In this document: one piece after another, positions 36,896-46,600 of the stretch
Position numbering within the stretch: position 1 is the stretch's first letter
Layout of the letters: every line of letters starts with the position of its first letter
Source: Paenibacillus sp. G2S3
GTDB lineage: Bacteria > Bacillota > Bacilli > Paenibacillales > Paenibacillaceae
Direction: 5' to 3'
Assembly (NCBI RefSeq): GCF_030123105.1
Contig: NZ_CP126095.1
Location: forward strand, 5,146,001-5,210,000
Length of the DNA stretch: 64,000 bases
Translations under genes and position numbers: made by a program
The notes under the pieces: model-generated
What the model saw: the letters and a program-made list of their open reading frames with translations, nothing else
Databases searched by the model: none
Told to the model about the DNA's origin: nothing

Positions 36896-37951
36896 TTACC
36901 TCTTTCCGGCTGTAAACGCCACCCAATCTTCCTCACGGGATATTTCAATAATCTCAAAGCCAGACGCTTTCAGCGCGTTCGCCACAAGTCCTTCTTTATC
37001 TTTATATATACCTGAGGTAATGTAGAGGCCTCCAGGCTGAAGCGCGCGGTATACATCATCCGTAAACAATACGATGATTTCCGCCAAAATATTCGCAACT
37101 ACAATTTGTACAGGCAGTGTCACGCCAAGGCTGCCTTCTTGCTCTTGCTTAGCAGGAACGGCTCCTTCTAGTGAGTGACCAGGTCTAGCGGATGGCCACA
37201 TCTCTCCAGCCGCTGTGTCAGCTACGCCTTCTCCGCCCAGCAGCGATAGAAGATCGCTTTCTTTTACCGTTATAGACGATTCAAGCTTGTTAAGCACCAC
37301 ATTCTCCCGCGCACTTTCCACAGCCACCGGATCTAAGTCTAGAGCCAATACGGATTTTGCACCGAGCAGCATCGCGCCTACAGCCAGAATTCCTGAACCG
37401 GTGCCGACATCAATAACTTCTTCACCGCCGCTAATATTCTTTTCAAGTGCACGGAGGCACAAAGCTGTTGTAGGGTGAGTCCCAGTACCAAATGCCATGC
37501 CAGGGTCGATCTCAATGATGGCTTCATCTGGACTCTCAGGCGTATATTCCTCCCAGGTTGGCTTAATGGTGAGACGTTTCGATACTCGTAGGGGTTTAAA
37601 ATATTGCTTCCATGCATGAGCCCATTCGTCTTCATCCACAGTCTTCCAAGAAATCAACGCTTTCCCCGGATCAATCCCGTACTCACTCAATTCGGATACC
37701 CGAGGAGTCAATTCTTCTATAACAGCATCCATATCCGTGGAATCGGCATAATAACCTTTTATGACCGCTTCCCCTTCTGGAATATCATTCAAAGGTTGGT
37801 CGTACAATTCACCATAACGTGTATCCCGTGCTTTGTTCAGTGTGCCGGATTCCTCGATAGAAACCCCACCCGCACCAGCTTCATATAGAAAATTCGAAAT
37901 CATTTCTTGTGCTTCTTCTGTTGTATGTATCGTTACTTCATGCCATAACAT
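36896..37951 (-). CDS. prmA: Ribosomal protein L11 methyltransferase PrmA
   Basis: 351 residues. The N-terminal substrate-recognition domain (LWHEVTIHTTEEAQEMISNFL) is followed by the methyltransferase with motif I VIDVGTGSGILAVGAMLLGA, motif II VLALDLDP and motif IV VVANILAEII. It trimethylates ribosomal protein L11. It is about 35-40 residues longer than usual because of an Ala/Gly/Pro/Glu-rich insert between the SDLLSLLGGEG and VQIVVANI segments. TTAGGAGG precedes the ATG, itself preceded by the 65-bp tandem repeat. Confidence 0.94.
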   Translation of the reverse strand: MLWHEVTIHTTEEAQEMISNFLYEAGAGGVSIEESGTLNKARDTRYGELYDQPLNDIPEGEAVIKGYYADSTDMDAVIEELTPRVSELSEYGIDPGKALISWKTVDEDEWAHAWKQYFKPLRVSKRLTIKPTWEEYTPESPDEAIIEIDPGMAFGTGTHPTTALCLRALEKNISGGEEVIDVGTGSGILAVGAMLLGAKSVLALDLDPVAVESARENVVLNKLESSITVKESDLLSLLGGEGVADTAAGEMWPSARPGHSLEGAVPAKQEQEGSLGVTLPVQIVVANILAEIIVLFTDDVYRALQPGGLYITSGIYKDKEGLVANALKASGFEIIEISREEDWVAFTAGKR

Positions 37952-37970
37952 CTTTATGTGATCCTCCTAA

Positions 37971-38099
37971 AGTTTTGTGAGCATACGCTTCACTGATTTA
38001 CTTCGTGCAAAACTCACTTCGAAAGCATAGGCTTAGTTTTGTGAGCGTTCCACTACTTGAATTTACTTCGTGCAAAACTGTCTTCGAAAGCATTCGCTT
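37971..38099 (-). repeat. 65-bp tandem repeat in the prmA leader
   Basis: Two units, 37971-38034 and 38035-38099. Both begin AGTTTTGTGAGC on the plus strand, share TTTACTTCGTGCAAAACT and CTTCGAAAGCAT, and end GCTT. Within a unit AGTTTTG can pair with CAAAACT. The unit nearer the gene ends a few bases before the prmA Shine-Dalgarno, so both would be in the mRNA if the promoter lies beyond 38099. Confidence 0.75.
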
Positions 38100-38134
38100 C
38101 ATAGTATAACATTTCTTATTGGTGTAACGCCAAA

Positions 38135-38719
38135 CTACAGATCAACGGCCTGCCGCCCCTCTTCACTCCTACAAAAGCAGTTAAGCGAATGATCATCCAC
38201 CATCCCCGATGCCTGCATAAAAGCATAACAGATTGTAGTACCCACAAACTTCATGCCATTCTTCTTTAATGCCTTACTCATCACATCAGACTGAGACGTC
38301 GAAGCAGGTACATCTGCACGAGTCTGCCAATGGTTGATAGTAGGCACACCTCCGACAAAGCTCCAGAGATAATCTGCAAAGCTGCCATGTTCCTCGCAAA
38401 TTCGCAAGTATACACCTGCATTACGAATAATAGCATCAATTTTCAATCGATTTCTAATAATCCCTGGATCACTCATTAGCTCCGCAATTTTGACTTCATC
38501 ATAATGGACAATCTTATTCGGATCAAATCCGTCAAATACCTCTCTGAAATGCGCCCGTTTTTTTAGTACTGTGTACCAGCTTAACCCTGCCTGCATCCCT
38601 TCCAGCATAAGTAATTCAAACAGCTTTTGGTCATCATACAGAGGCTTGCCCCACTCCTCATCATGATAGGCAATATATAGAGGATCATCATTGACCCAAG
38701 CACAGCGAGTGACTTCCAT
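38135..38719 (-). CDS. tag: DNA-3-methyladenine glycosylase I
   Basis: 194 residues, full-length Tag family. The start TRCAWVNDDPLYIAYHDEEWG and LMLEGMQAGLSWYTVLKKR are diagnostic. Zinc-snap ligands are present as C6, H19 and the C-terminal DDHSLNCFC. It removes 3-methyladenine from alkylated DNA. AAAGGAG lies close before the ATG. It is a single gene inserted between the prmA unit and the sigma-factor pair. Confidence 0.95.
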   Translation of the reverse strand: MEVTRCAWVNDDPLYIAYHDEEWGKPLYDDQKLFELLMLEGMQAGLSWYTVLKKRAHFREVFDGFDPNKIVHYDEVKIAELMSDPGIIRNRLKIDAIIRNAGVYLRICEEHGSFADYLWSFVGGVPTINHWQTRADVPASTSQSDVMSKALKKNGMKFVGTTICYAFMQASGMVDDHSLNCFCRSEEGRQAVDL

Positions 38720-38780
38720 CCTTCTTCTCTCCTTTAATTATGCATAGCTGAATCTTTACAACGTCTACTCACTGTAAACG

Positions 38781-38812
38781 AAAAAAAGGGAAGAACACAA
38801 GGTTCATTCCCT
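38781..38812 (-). terminator. Terminator after the DUF4179 gene
   Basis: Stem AGGGAA-GAAC/GTTC-A-TTCCCT (38787-38812) followed by TTTTTTCG on the minus strand. Confidence 0.8.
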
Positions 38813-38855
38813 AAAAAAGTTATTCTATTTTCTTGAATTATGATTCTACTAACTC

Positions 38856-40538
38856 TTATGGCTGGATCTTCACTCTCGTTTCTTTATCCGGATCATCAGT
38901 CGTGTAGTAGAACATATATATAGTAGCTTCTGTACCTTTAAAATCCTTATACACATCAATAGCCTTATTGTTTCCATCCCCCGCGAAATTGACAGTTACC
39001 GGTTTACCTAGTATGCGATCTTTACCCAGCCCGATATGGGTCTGATTAATTCCACCGAAGCGAGCATCTTCACTTTCAGTCTCTACATAAAGATCGGCAC
39101 CCTGCATGTAGTACGTCCACTTCACCGGATATCCGCTAAGCTGCTGGATAATTGTCTGTTTCTTTTGAGAGATGTTTGTTAAAAGAAGTGGTATTTTATC
39201 ATCATTATTTTTGGTAATTTTATAGCTACCATGCTGAGTTATCTTATACTTAGCTACAAAGGTAATCGGAGTCTCTTTCGTAATTTCAAGGTCAACGGGC
39301 CGCTCGAAACGAAGCACTGTCAGCTCCGGCTCACCTTCTGGAGATCTCCAGAAACTGCCCTCCAGCGTCTTTCCTGCTACTTCAAGAGTAGACTTTTGAT
39401 ACGGGAAATTGTTGCCTTTCTCTTTACTTCTAATTGCGATTCGAATTTGAGTAGGCGTCACTACCATTTTCTCCAGCGTGTAATTAGGTCCGCCCTCTTC
39501 TAGTGGCAGATTCAATGAGGTATTTATGGTGCCGCTCTCCATCTGCTTTTTGCTTAATTGAAGATCGAAAGCTAATGGCCCCTCAACATTTTTCTCTTGT
39601 TTCATATACTTCAGCTTATAATTCACTTCTCCACCGGTAATATCAGCCGCCTTAAAATATTGCTGAGACGTATACTCCCCTTTTTCTCCCGGTGTACCGA
39701 AAGTACCTCCAGGCAGCGAATTTATGAGCGTTCCGTTTTTGTACCCAACAATATTAGGAAAGGCCCATTCTTTTGCTTCCGGTTGATCAAAAATAATCGC
39801 TGAAGAGAATAACATTTTTTCTTGTCCTTGGGTAAAAGGTTTCACCTCTATGCTGCGCATTCCTTCCTGCCCAATAGGAAACTTTTGAGTCTCCTGAGAT
39901 TGGATATCCAACGGTAAATCTAACTCCTGTGTGCTATAGGACTGCAGATTATCCGCAACTAGTTGGACATTCACAGTGTCCTTCTTCGGCGTCCAATCAC
40001 TTTCGAAATATCCGTTGTAAAGTTGATTTTTCTCATCCCATAACACATAACTGAACTCACTAGGACTATTCGCCCCATCTGCGCCCTTCAAAGTCATTCC
40101 TTTAATATTCCAATCTTCATTATCCATACGTTTTCCTACATCCAATGTGAATAAGATAATCGTTCGATTCTCATCCACAATGGCTGTATGTAGCTTTAGA
40201 GTTACTCCGTCCTTCGTCACCGATTGATCCAGCTGTTGTCCAAGGTTTTGTGCCAGTGCAGCTTGAACGCCACCTCTCCCATGGAGCAAATTATCCCAAT
40301 CATAATGCACTGCCGCATATACAGGCGCCGCTGCAATAAGCACGGAAAATGAAGCAACAACCGCTATTTTACTCCAGTTTCTCCCTCTGCTTCCGCTACC
40401 ATTAGGCATCCGAAATTGTATAGGTGTCATTGTACTCCCTTCCTGCTCCAAGCGTCCCCACATACTTTCAAAATCTGGATATGGCACACCTTTATCCTCA
40501 TTTAAACGATGCTCCAGCATATTTTCTAACTTTTTCAA
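38856..40538 (-). CDS. DUF4179 domain membrane protein, probable anti-sigma factor
   Basis: 560 residues. Residues 1-55 are cytoplasmic and acidic/amphipathic (PDFESMWGRLEQE resembles the sigma-binding end of such proteins), and one membrane helix follows (IAVVASFSVLIAAAPVYAAV, about 57-76). The DUF4179 domain and a long beta-rich extracytoplasmic region make up the rest. Its start lies inside the end of the sigma-factor gene (41-bp overlap), which argues strongly that it is the cognate membrane regulator. The signal it senses is unknown. Confidence 0.85.
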   Translation of the reverse strand: MKKLENMLEHRLNEDKGVPYPDFESMWGRLEQEGSTMTPIQFRMPNGSGSRGRNWSKIAVVASFSVLIAAAPVYAAVHYDWDNLLHGRGGVQAALAQNLGQQLDQSVTKDGVTLKLHTAIVDENRTIILFTLDVGKRMDNEDWNIKGMTLKGADGANSPSEFSYVLWDEKNQLYNGYFESDWTPKKDTVNVQLVADNLQSYSTQELDLPLDIQSQETQKFPIGQEGMRSIEVKPFTQGQEKMLFSSAIIFDQPEAKEWAFPNIVGYKNGTLINSLPGGTFGTPGEKGEYTSQQYFKAADITGGEVNYKLKYMKQEKNVEGPLAFDLQLSKKQMESGTINTSLNLPLEEGGPNYTLEKMVVTPTQIRIAIRSKEKGNNFPYQKSTLEVAGKTLEGSFWRSPEGEPELTVLRFERPVDLEITKETPITFVAKYKITQHGSYKITKNNDDKIPLLLTNISQKKQTIIQQLSGYPVKWTYYMQGADLYVETESEDARFGGINQTHIGLGKDRILGKPVTVNFAGDGNNKAIDVYKDFKGTEATIYMFYYTTDDPDKETRVKIQP

Positions 40539-41058
40539 AAGATTCGCCCTCCTTTAATTCAATTTGAACCCCAGCCTCCTGCAGGATGTTCCTCATTACC
40601 GTTAGGCCTTTATGCAGCCTGGATTTGGTCGTTCCAAGTGGGATGGACAGCAGATCCGAAATTTCAGCCAGACTGAAATCATGCATATACCGAAGCGCGA
40701 TCACCATCCTAAGTTTGATAGGGAGCCGGCTCATATACTGTGCCCACTCACCTTCCGTCTCTCGCTGCTCAATCTGCTGCTCCACAGGTGTTTCCACCGT
40801 TTTATGAAAGAAGTGTAGGTTGTCCGTAATCTTTTGCTGTAAAGTACGCTTCCGTTTCAAATGATTCAGGCAATGGTTGACTGTTATTTTCATAATCCAA
40901 GCCTTCATATGCTCCACGTTCTCACGATTCGTGCGAAATACGGTAATGAACACATCCTGCGTCAAGTCCTCCGCATCCGCCGAGTCATGCACCATGTAGT
41001 AGCAGGTCCGGTATACATCCTTGTTGTAGGCTTCGAATAACTCGCGGTTAGTCTCCAA
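40498..41058 (-). CDS. ECF-type RNA polymerase sigma factor
   Basis: 186 residues from a TTG at 41058-41056, nine bases after AAAGGAGG; the upstream TTG at 41100 has no site and its codons run through this Shine-Dalgarno. Region 2 is AYNKDVYRTCYYMVHDSADAEDLTQDVFITVFR (about 8-40) and region 4 is LPIKLRMVIALRYMHDFSLAEISDLLSIPLGTTKSRLHKGL (about 112-153). It should direct polymerase to a small regulon under control of the DUF4179 protein encoded with it. No autoregulatory promoter could be identified with confidence. Confidence 0.92.
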   Translation of the reverse strand: METNRELFEAYNKDVYRTCYYMVHDSADAEDLTQDVFITVFRTNRENVEHMKAWIMKITVNHCLNHLKRKRTLQQKITDNLHFFHKTVETPVEQQIEQRETEGEWAQYMSRLPIKLRMVIALRYMHDFSLAEISDLLSIPLGTTKSRLHKGLTVMRNILQEAGVQIELKEGESFEKVRKYAGASFK

Positions 41059-41192
41059 TTCTTGCACCCTCCTTTCTTCTCTGTGATATCTATATGACAA
41101 CCAATCTCTGGAAAAGGTTCGTTTTTCTGAGCATAAGCTATAGATGCTAGTAATAACAGATGGAGGTTAATATCAACTGTACTCACAACACA

Positions 41193-41227
41193 AAAAGCCA
41201 CTCCCCATAAATCTGAGAACTGGCTTT
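41193..41227 (-). terminator. Terminator after the PAS/chemoreceptor-like gene
   Basis: On the minus strand AAAGCCAGTTCTC pairs with GGGGAGTGGCTTT and runs into TTTTTGTG. Confidence 0.7.
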
Positions 41228-41259
41228 CCTTTATATTCACCGCTAACAGCCTATAAAAA

Positions 41260-42171
41260 TCAAATAATATTCATAACCTCTCGTGCTTGTGTATCTAAAT
41301 CGTGGGCTGAGGAAGAAATATTCTTGAAATCATCTAATGCTATATGAATCTGCTGTTGACTATCTTCTATATTTTCTTGCACCTGGTTTGTTCCTTTGGA
41401 GATTTTATCGATTTCCAGCGTAATAGCATCGACACTATTTTTCACTTGAATGATCGAATCCTGCACCATGATGGATAGCTTCCTAACTTCTTTAGCAACC
41501 ACGTCAAAACCTCGCCCAAACTCCCCGGCATGTGCCGCTTCAATTGCTGCGTTAAGCGCTAACAGTTGCGTTTGCGAAGCAATATTACGAATAGTTTGTA
41601 CAATTCCCTGAATCGATACCGCTTGTGTCTCCAGATTGGCTAGAGTCTGTGTATTTTCAATTGATACTTCGGCAATTTTGTCGACGCTCAGTAATAGTTC
41701 TTGACTACGTTCAATGCCTTTCTCGGCTCTTTGATTTAAGCTCTCGGACATCTCTTGCATCCGCTGTACCACGACACTCATGTTATTTTGTCGATCCGTA
41801 ATATTGGCCGCTATTTTGGAAACGCCTATGACTTGTTCATTATTTTCATCAAAGACAGGCATATAGGTAGCTTCTAGCCATACCACATTTCCTTTTGCAT
41901 CCATTCGTTCGATTTTATCCTGAAAACTTTTTCCTGAAAAAAGGTCCTGCCAGAACAACTCATACCCCGGGCTATTTACAAAATGAGAAAAGCAAAACTC
42001 TTTATGGTGCATCCCAATCATATCTTCTTTGTTATACTCCATCGAACTAGCAAAAACTTCATTCACATAAGCCACTCGTCGATCAAGATCAAACCTTATA
42101 ATCGCTAAATTTCTTTCTAAAGATCGGACAACTAGCTCATCGGTAACTCCTTGAGAGTGTACCATTGCCAT
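41260..42171 (-). CDS. Soluble PAS-domain methyl-accepting chemotaxis-like protein
   Basis: 303 residues with no membrane segment. Residues about 12-130 are a PAS domain with PAC end ([21 protein letters not shown] ... [14 protein letters not shown]). From 140 a short MCP signalling coiled coil follows, with the hairpin tip [20 protein letters not shown] and [15 protein letters not shown]. Only about 80 residues follow the tip, so the coiled coil is short. The PAS domain could bind haem, flavin or another small ligand. GGGGGAATTATTAT precedes the ATG. No chemotaxis genes are nearby. Confidence 0.88.
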   Translation of the reverse strand: MAMVHSQGVTDELVVRSLERNLAIIRFDLDRRVAYVNEVFASSMEYNKEDMIGMHHKEFCFSHFVNSPGYELFWQDLFSGKSFQDKIERMDAKGNVVWLEATYMPVFDENNEQVIGVSKIAANITDRQNNMSVVVQRMQEMSESLNQRAEKGIERSQELLLSVDKIAEVSIENTQTLANLETQAVSIQGIVQTIRNIASQTQLLALNAAIEAAHAGEFGRGFDVVAKEVRKLSIMVQDSIIQVKNSVDAITLEIDKISKGTNQVQENIEDSQQQIHIALDDFKNISSSAHDLDTQAREVMNII

Positions 42172-42330
42172 ATAATAATTCCCCCTGGATATCTATAAAT
42201 TATTCGCGTCATCTTGAAGTATATCTGAACAATTATACGCTCTTATTACGCAGAGAGAAATACATCATTTTTATTAAAATGATTAAAATTCGTTATTAAA
42301 AAAGGCCAATGGCGTTATATGTACATTTCC

Positions 42331-42705
42331 TTATTTCTTGGATCCGTAATCTCCGATCTTAATTCCCCATACCGAATCCTTCTGATAGGACGCAGCCTCC
42401 TTTAAACTTGGAAGTCTTACATCCAGAGGACAATGTCTTTCCAAATACAACACAAATGCGTGGCGAACCCCAATCTCAGCATCCAGTTTATTAAGTTCGT
42501 TCGGGTGTTTCTCCATCTCCGCTAATTCTACTTCCCAACGGTATAAATCGCTTGCCTCAGATCGTTCCATCCGAACTTTTTCAGTCAGCTCCCGCAGCTC
42601 ACGGAAGGCCTGTTTTACTTTTGAAGAGTACAGTTGTTTCTGATTCATAAAAGTTAAGAGTGCGATAAGCAGCGCTAAACCTATCCATAAAATAACGTTA
42701 TCCAT
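42331..42705 (-). CDS. Small membrane-anchored protein of unknown function
   Basis: 124 residues. An N-terminal membrane helix (VILWIGLALLIALLTFM, about 4-20) is followed by a charged, helical cytoplasmic part (SKVKQAFRELRELTEKVRME, ASDLYRWEVELAEMEKHPNEL) and a tail KDSVWGIKIGDYGSKK. No family recognised. GGAGGGAGAACATGG covers the start, a strong ribosome site. No terminator could be assigned. Confidence 0.75.
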   Translation of the reverse strand: MDNVILWIGLALLIALLTFMNQKQLYSSKVKQAFRELRELTEKVRMERSEASDLYRWEVELAEMEKHPNELNKLDAEIGVRHAFVLYLERHCPLDVRLPSLKEAASYQKDSVWGIKIGDYGSKK

Positions 42706-42751
42706 GTTCTCCCTCCAGCTTGGGTTATTCTCCTAATTATACACATCAGAA

Positions 42752-42779
42752 CGCAAAAATACCCCACAATGTGAGGTAT
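42752..42779 (-). terminator. Terminator after the YfhD-like gene
   Basis: ATACC-CCAC-AAT-GTG-A-GGTAT (42759-42779), followed by TTTTGCG on the minus strand. Confidence 0.65.
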
Positions 42780-42798
42780 CTGCCCTAGCATTTAGCAT

Positions 42799-42978
42799 CT
42801 ATTCTTTTTTCATAATTTCATGCAGCTGACGTTTGTCTGCTTCTAAAGCTCGAGCCTGTGCTTCGACATCCTCCAGATCTGCCTCCGCTGCTGAAAACTC
42901 TACATCCTCTGCTTTCGCCTCGTACAGCATTTTCATCTTCTCGGTCTTTGAGAATATTTGCGAGTTCTCTCTATCCAT
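42799..42978 (-). CDS. YfhD family small protein
   Basis: 59 residues from the ATG at 42978 (MDRENSQIFSKTEKMKMLYE). The second half, VEFSAAEADLEDVEAQARAL, matches the conserved core of YfhD proteins, which are short, highly charged and present in many spore formers with unknown function. The frame is open from 43014, but the upstream ATG lies on the stop of the preceding gene and has a poorer ribosome site; GGGAG is 12 bases before the chosen start, slightly long, so the start is not certain. Confidence 0.65.
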   Translation of the reverse strand: MDRENSQIFSKTEKMKMLYEAKAEDVEFSAAEADLEDVEAQARALEADKRQLHEIMKKE

Positions 42979-43017
42979 AGTATCGATCGTCTCCCTTCTT
43001 ATTAATGAAATCATTAT

Positions 43018-43377
43018 TCAAATCATCCCGCCTGCTTCTTCAATTAAGCGTAATGCCTGATCATAGGACTCTGAATGCAAGATCACCGTAAGTAAAATAT
43101 CTCTACCCGTCGGTCCTCCATCTCCACCATGACTCATCCCACTCGCGCTGGTGTCAGCAGCAGCTAGTATGCCTGTGTGTGCACGCTCAGCAGTCATGGA
43201 GTCCATTCTGGCAACATTGCCTGTCACTGGGTTTACCCCTGAGCTAAAGCTCGTGCCTCCATATCTACTGAAGCGATCAATGGAGATTTCAATGGCCCGA
43301 AGTGCACGGAGCTTACGAGCAACACCTTCCGCTTCCTCAGGACTTTTAAAATAAGCCAAAATAGATCTTTCCGACAT
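43018..43377 (-). CDS. Hypothetical protein (119 residues)
   Basis: Soluble. It begins ERSILAYFKSPEEAEGVARK, an alpha/beta pattern like that of small general-stress or YflT-like proteins. A Gly/Ser/Ala-rich central linker (about 40-90) follows, and the end ILLTVILHSESYDQALRLIE gives a second strand-helix unit. I read two halves of a ferredoxin-like fold separated by a flexible linker, which is speculative. It ends four bases before the long open form of the YfhD-like gene, so the two are probably co-transcribed. Confidence 0.7.
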   Translation of the reverse strand: MSERSILAYFKSPEEAEGVARKLRALRAIEISIDRFSRYGGTSFSSGVNPVTGNVARMDSMTAERAHTGILAAADTSASGMSHGGDGGPTGRDILLTVILHSESYDQALRLIEEAGGMI

Positions 43378-43661
43378 CTTATCCCCGCTCTCGCTTGAAA
43401 TTCAGATATCTGTTGCATTCCTTTATATTGTCTTCCTTGCGCTTGTTTTATGCCCTTTTTTTCTCATATTCCACTAATCTACTAGGAATTCGACATTTTC
43501 TTCAATTCTTCCCTGCAATATAGTACTAAAGTTGTATATTCGATTTGAAGTTATAGCTGTAGAATAAATTTAATTTTCATAATTTTTTACATTTTACGTT
43601 GAGGAGGAGAACTACAGATACACACTGCAATATAAAAATTCATTTGGGAGGATGAACTTAT

Positions 43662-46600
43662 TTGAAACGTACCTTTAAACACTCTATTCAAAGATTTGGT
43701 ATTGGGGCGGCGAGCTTCGGACTGGCTGTTTCTGTCCTTTTTCCATCCGCTGCATTTGCGAACTCATCCATTGAATCATCCACTAACCTAGCTAATAATG
43801 TACAGTCTCAAAGTGTGACCCCTCATAACTACGCGGGTGTGCTCAAAGGTTCAGCACCAGTGTCCGTAATTGTGGAATTAACTAATAAACCAGTCAGTGT
43901 GTATGAAAATGAGGCTAAAACTTCTTCTTTACGATCCTCAGTCTCCTTACAACGCAGTAAAATTATCTCAGAGCATAAAAGCTTTATTTCCTCAGCGCAG
44001 AAAATCGATGCCGATATCGGTTTTGAATACAGTGAAATTTTTAACGGGTATTCCATTACGTTGCCCGCCAATCAAGTAAATAAGCTGCTAGAGCTTCCGG
44101 GCGTTGCGGCTGTTTATCCAAATGATGAAGTACATGCGTTAGCAGACAGTGTTGAGGTAGCAACTTTGCCTGTTACGCGTTCCTATTCAGATAGTGGCAA
44201 TCTTATAGGCGCGGATAAACTACATGCATTAGGTTACACAGGAGAAGGGGTACAGGTAGCGGTTGTCGACACCGGCATCGATAAAAGTCACCCTTTATTA
44301 AAGGATAATTATAAGGGCGGTTACGATGCCTATGATCAGGATGATGATCCGTCAGAAACACCTCCTGATGCTAACTTTCCTCCAAAAGCAGGAAACCCTT
44401 ACGAAACCTCACATGGCACACACGTAGCCGGTACAATTTTGGATGTTGCCCCTGACGTGGATTTGTACGCCTATCGCGTACTTGGCCCTTATGGTTCTGG
44501 ACCCACAGCGGTTGTAATCGCGGGTATTGAAAAAGCGGTTGCTGATGGAGCCGATATAATTAACCTCTCGCTGGGCTCTGATGTCAACCAAAGCTATTCC
44601 GCAAGCTCAATTGCGATAGACAACGCCATAAAATCGGGCGTGAATGTTGTTGTTGCCGCCGGTAACGCTGGACCGGATGTAGCAACATTGGGCGAACCTG
44701 CTGGATCTCAACTCGCGCTTACTGTAGGCGCTTCTACTACCCCAGTGAATACCCCATTCTTTGATATTGGCGATGTAAAAAAAATTCCAGGGACCTTAGC
44801 AACTTACTCCCCAGAATTAGTTGATAATATTGCTGGTAATAAGATCGTTTACGCTGGTCTTGGAGGTACTTCCGATTACACAAATTTGGATGTCAAAGAT
44901 AAGGTAGTCCTTGTCGATCGTGGTGTGCTGAGTTTCGGAGAGAAATCTTTAAATGCCAAAGCAGCTGGAGCCAAGCTTGTCCTAATTGCCAATAATGCTG
45001 CTGGTGAAATCAGTCCCACCCTTGGTGCGCCTGGGAATTACATTCCTACCTACGGAATTACTCAAGCGGATGGCAAGAAGATAAAAGCTCAAATGGCTGC
45101 TGCTAAAGATATCATCAGTTACTATATAGGGCTTGAAGTCAATCAGTTAGCAAACTTCAGCTCTATGGGTCCGGGGATGCCGGATTATCTAATCAAACCT
45201 GATGTTGTAGCTCCTGGAGTAAATATCAACTCCACAATTCCTAGCTGGAGTGGGGATTACGAACATGCTTATGGCTTAAAAAGTGGCACCAGCATGGCAA
45301 CCCCACATGTTGTAGGGGCTGTAGCTTTGCTACTGAGTGAAAACTCTGATCTTAAGCCAAATGATATTAAAGCGTTGCTGATGAACAATGCGGATCCTAT
45401 CTCTAACCGTGATGGAGCTGCTTACTCTTTGTATCAACAAGGTGCCGGATTAATTAATTTGGAGAAATCAGCAAAAGCTGAATCTATCGCTAAAGTTGGG
45501 GAGAGCTTAATTAGCGGCCTTCCTGGGACTGTAGAAATCCCTTATTACACAGGTTCCTTGTCCTTTGGCCTGCTCCCAAAAGGAGCTAGCGTAACGAAAT
45601 CAGTTTATGTGGAAGACTTTAATGAGAATGGATCAACCTATACTCTATCCACCAAATGGCTTACAGAAGCGCCTGGTGACATTAGTATTAATATTGCACC
45701 AAACAGCGTTACCTCAGGTGTAGATCAATATGCACAATTTACACTAAAGGTATCTGACACAGCAAAAGAGGGTGCATATGAAGGGATCCTGTTCCTAACC
45801 TCTGATATAGAAACTCTTCGTCTTCCCTTTAATGCACTTGTCGGCGATAAATTCAATTTAGAGCCTGTTAATCAGCTTTCTTTTGAAAGTCCACAGATTT
45901 CTCCTAATGGGGATGGACGCTCAGACGACACCACCTTTACCTTCTCTGTCAATGAAGAGCTGGATGGCATAAGTTTCGTAACCTCTTCAATAGATGCTCC
46001 TGCGACAGTTCTAGGTGAAGTTTATTCTATCGATGAAAAGGTCTATCGTGGCGTGTACGAGATTACAAATTGGGATGGAACGTTAACAGATCTGGAGACC
46101 TCCGCCAAGTCCACTTTACCAGATGGTCACTACTACATCACTCCTGTGCTTCCCAACGGACAACTGCTCGAGAAACAAAAGATCGAGTTCACAATTGATA
46201 CCGAGAAGCCATTAGTTTCCGGCATCACACTTGAGGAGTATGAACGTGAGGCGCCAACCGATCCTGGTGCAGCACAAATTAGTGGTTTCATTGATGATGA
46301 CCTAATGGCCTATTATATTTCGAATACACAACCTATTGGAAACTGGTTTACCGTGTACGCCGAAGGTAAACATTATGATGGGAATACTTATAAATTTGGC
46401 GGTGTGATTGCAAATAACGGTGCTTTTTCCATTGACGTTCCTGTTAACGAGGGGCTTAATGAGTACAAAATCTATGTGGTCGATAAAGTAGGTAATGGCG
46501 CAGACGACGATGATTATGCTCAGCGACTGCTTTATAGCACAGGGGATGGTATTTTCAATGTAAATCCGTCTCTATCTGCAGCCACCATTGATGTGGGACA

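Noticed and set aside
43560..43661. Second Shine-Dalgarno-like GAGGAGGAG at about 43600 suggesting a leader peptide before the subtilase
   Set aside because: No start codon with an open frame at proper distance was found; possibly part of the 5' leader only.
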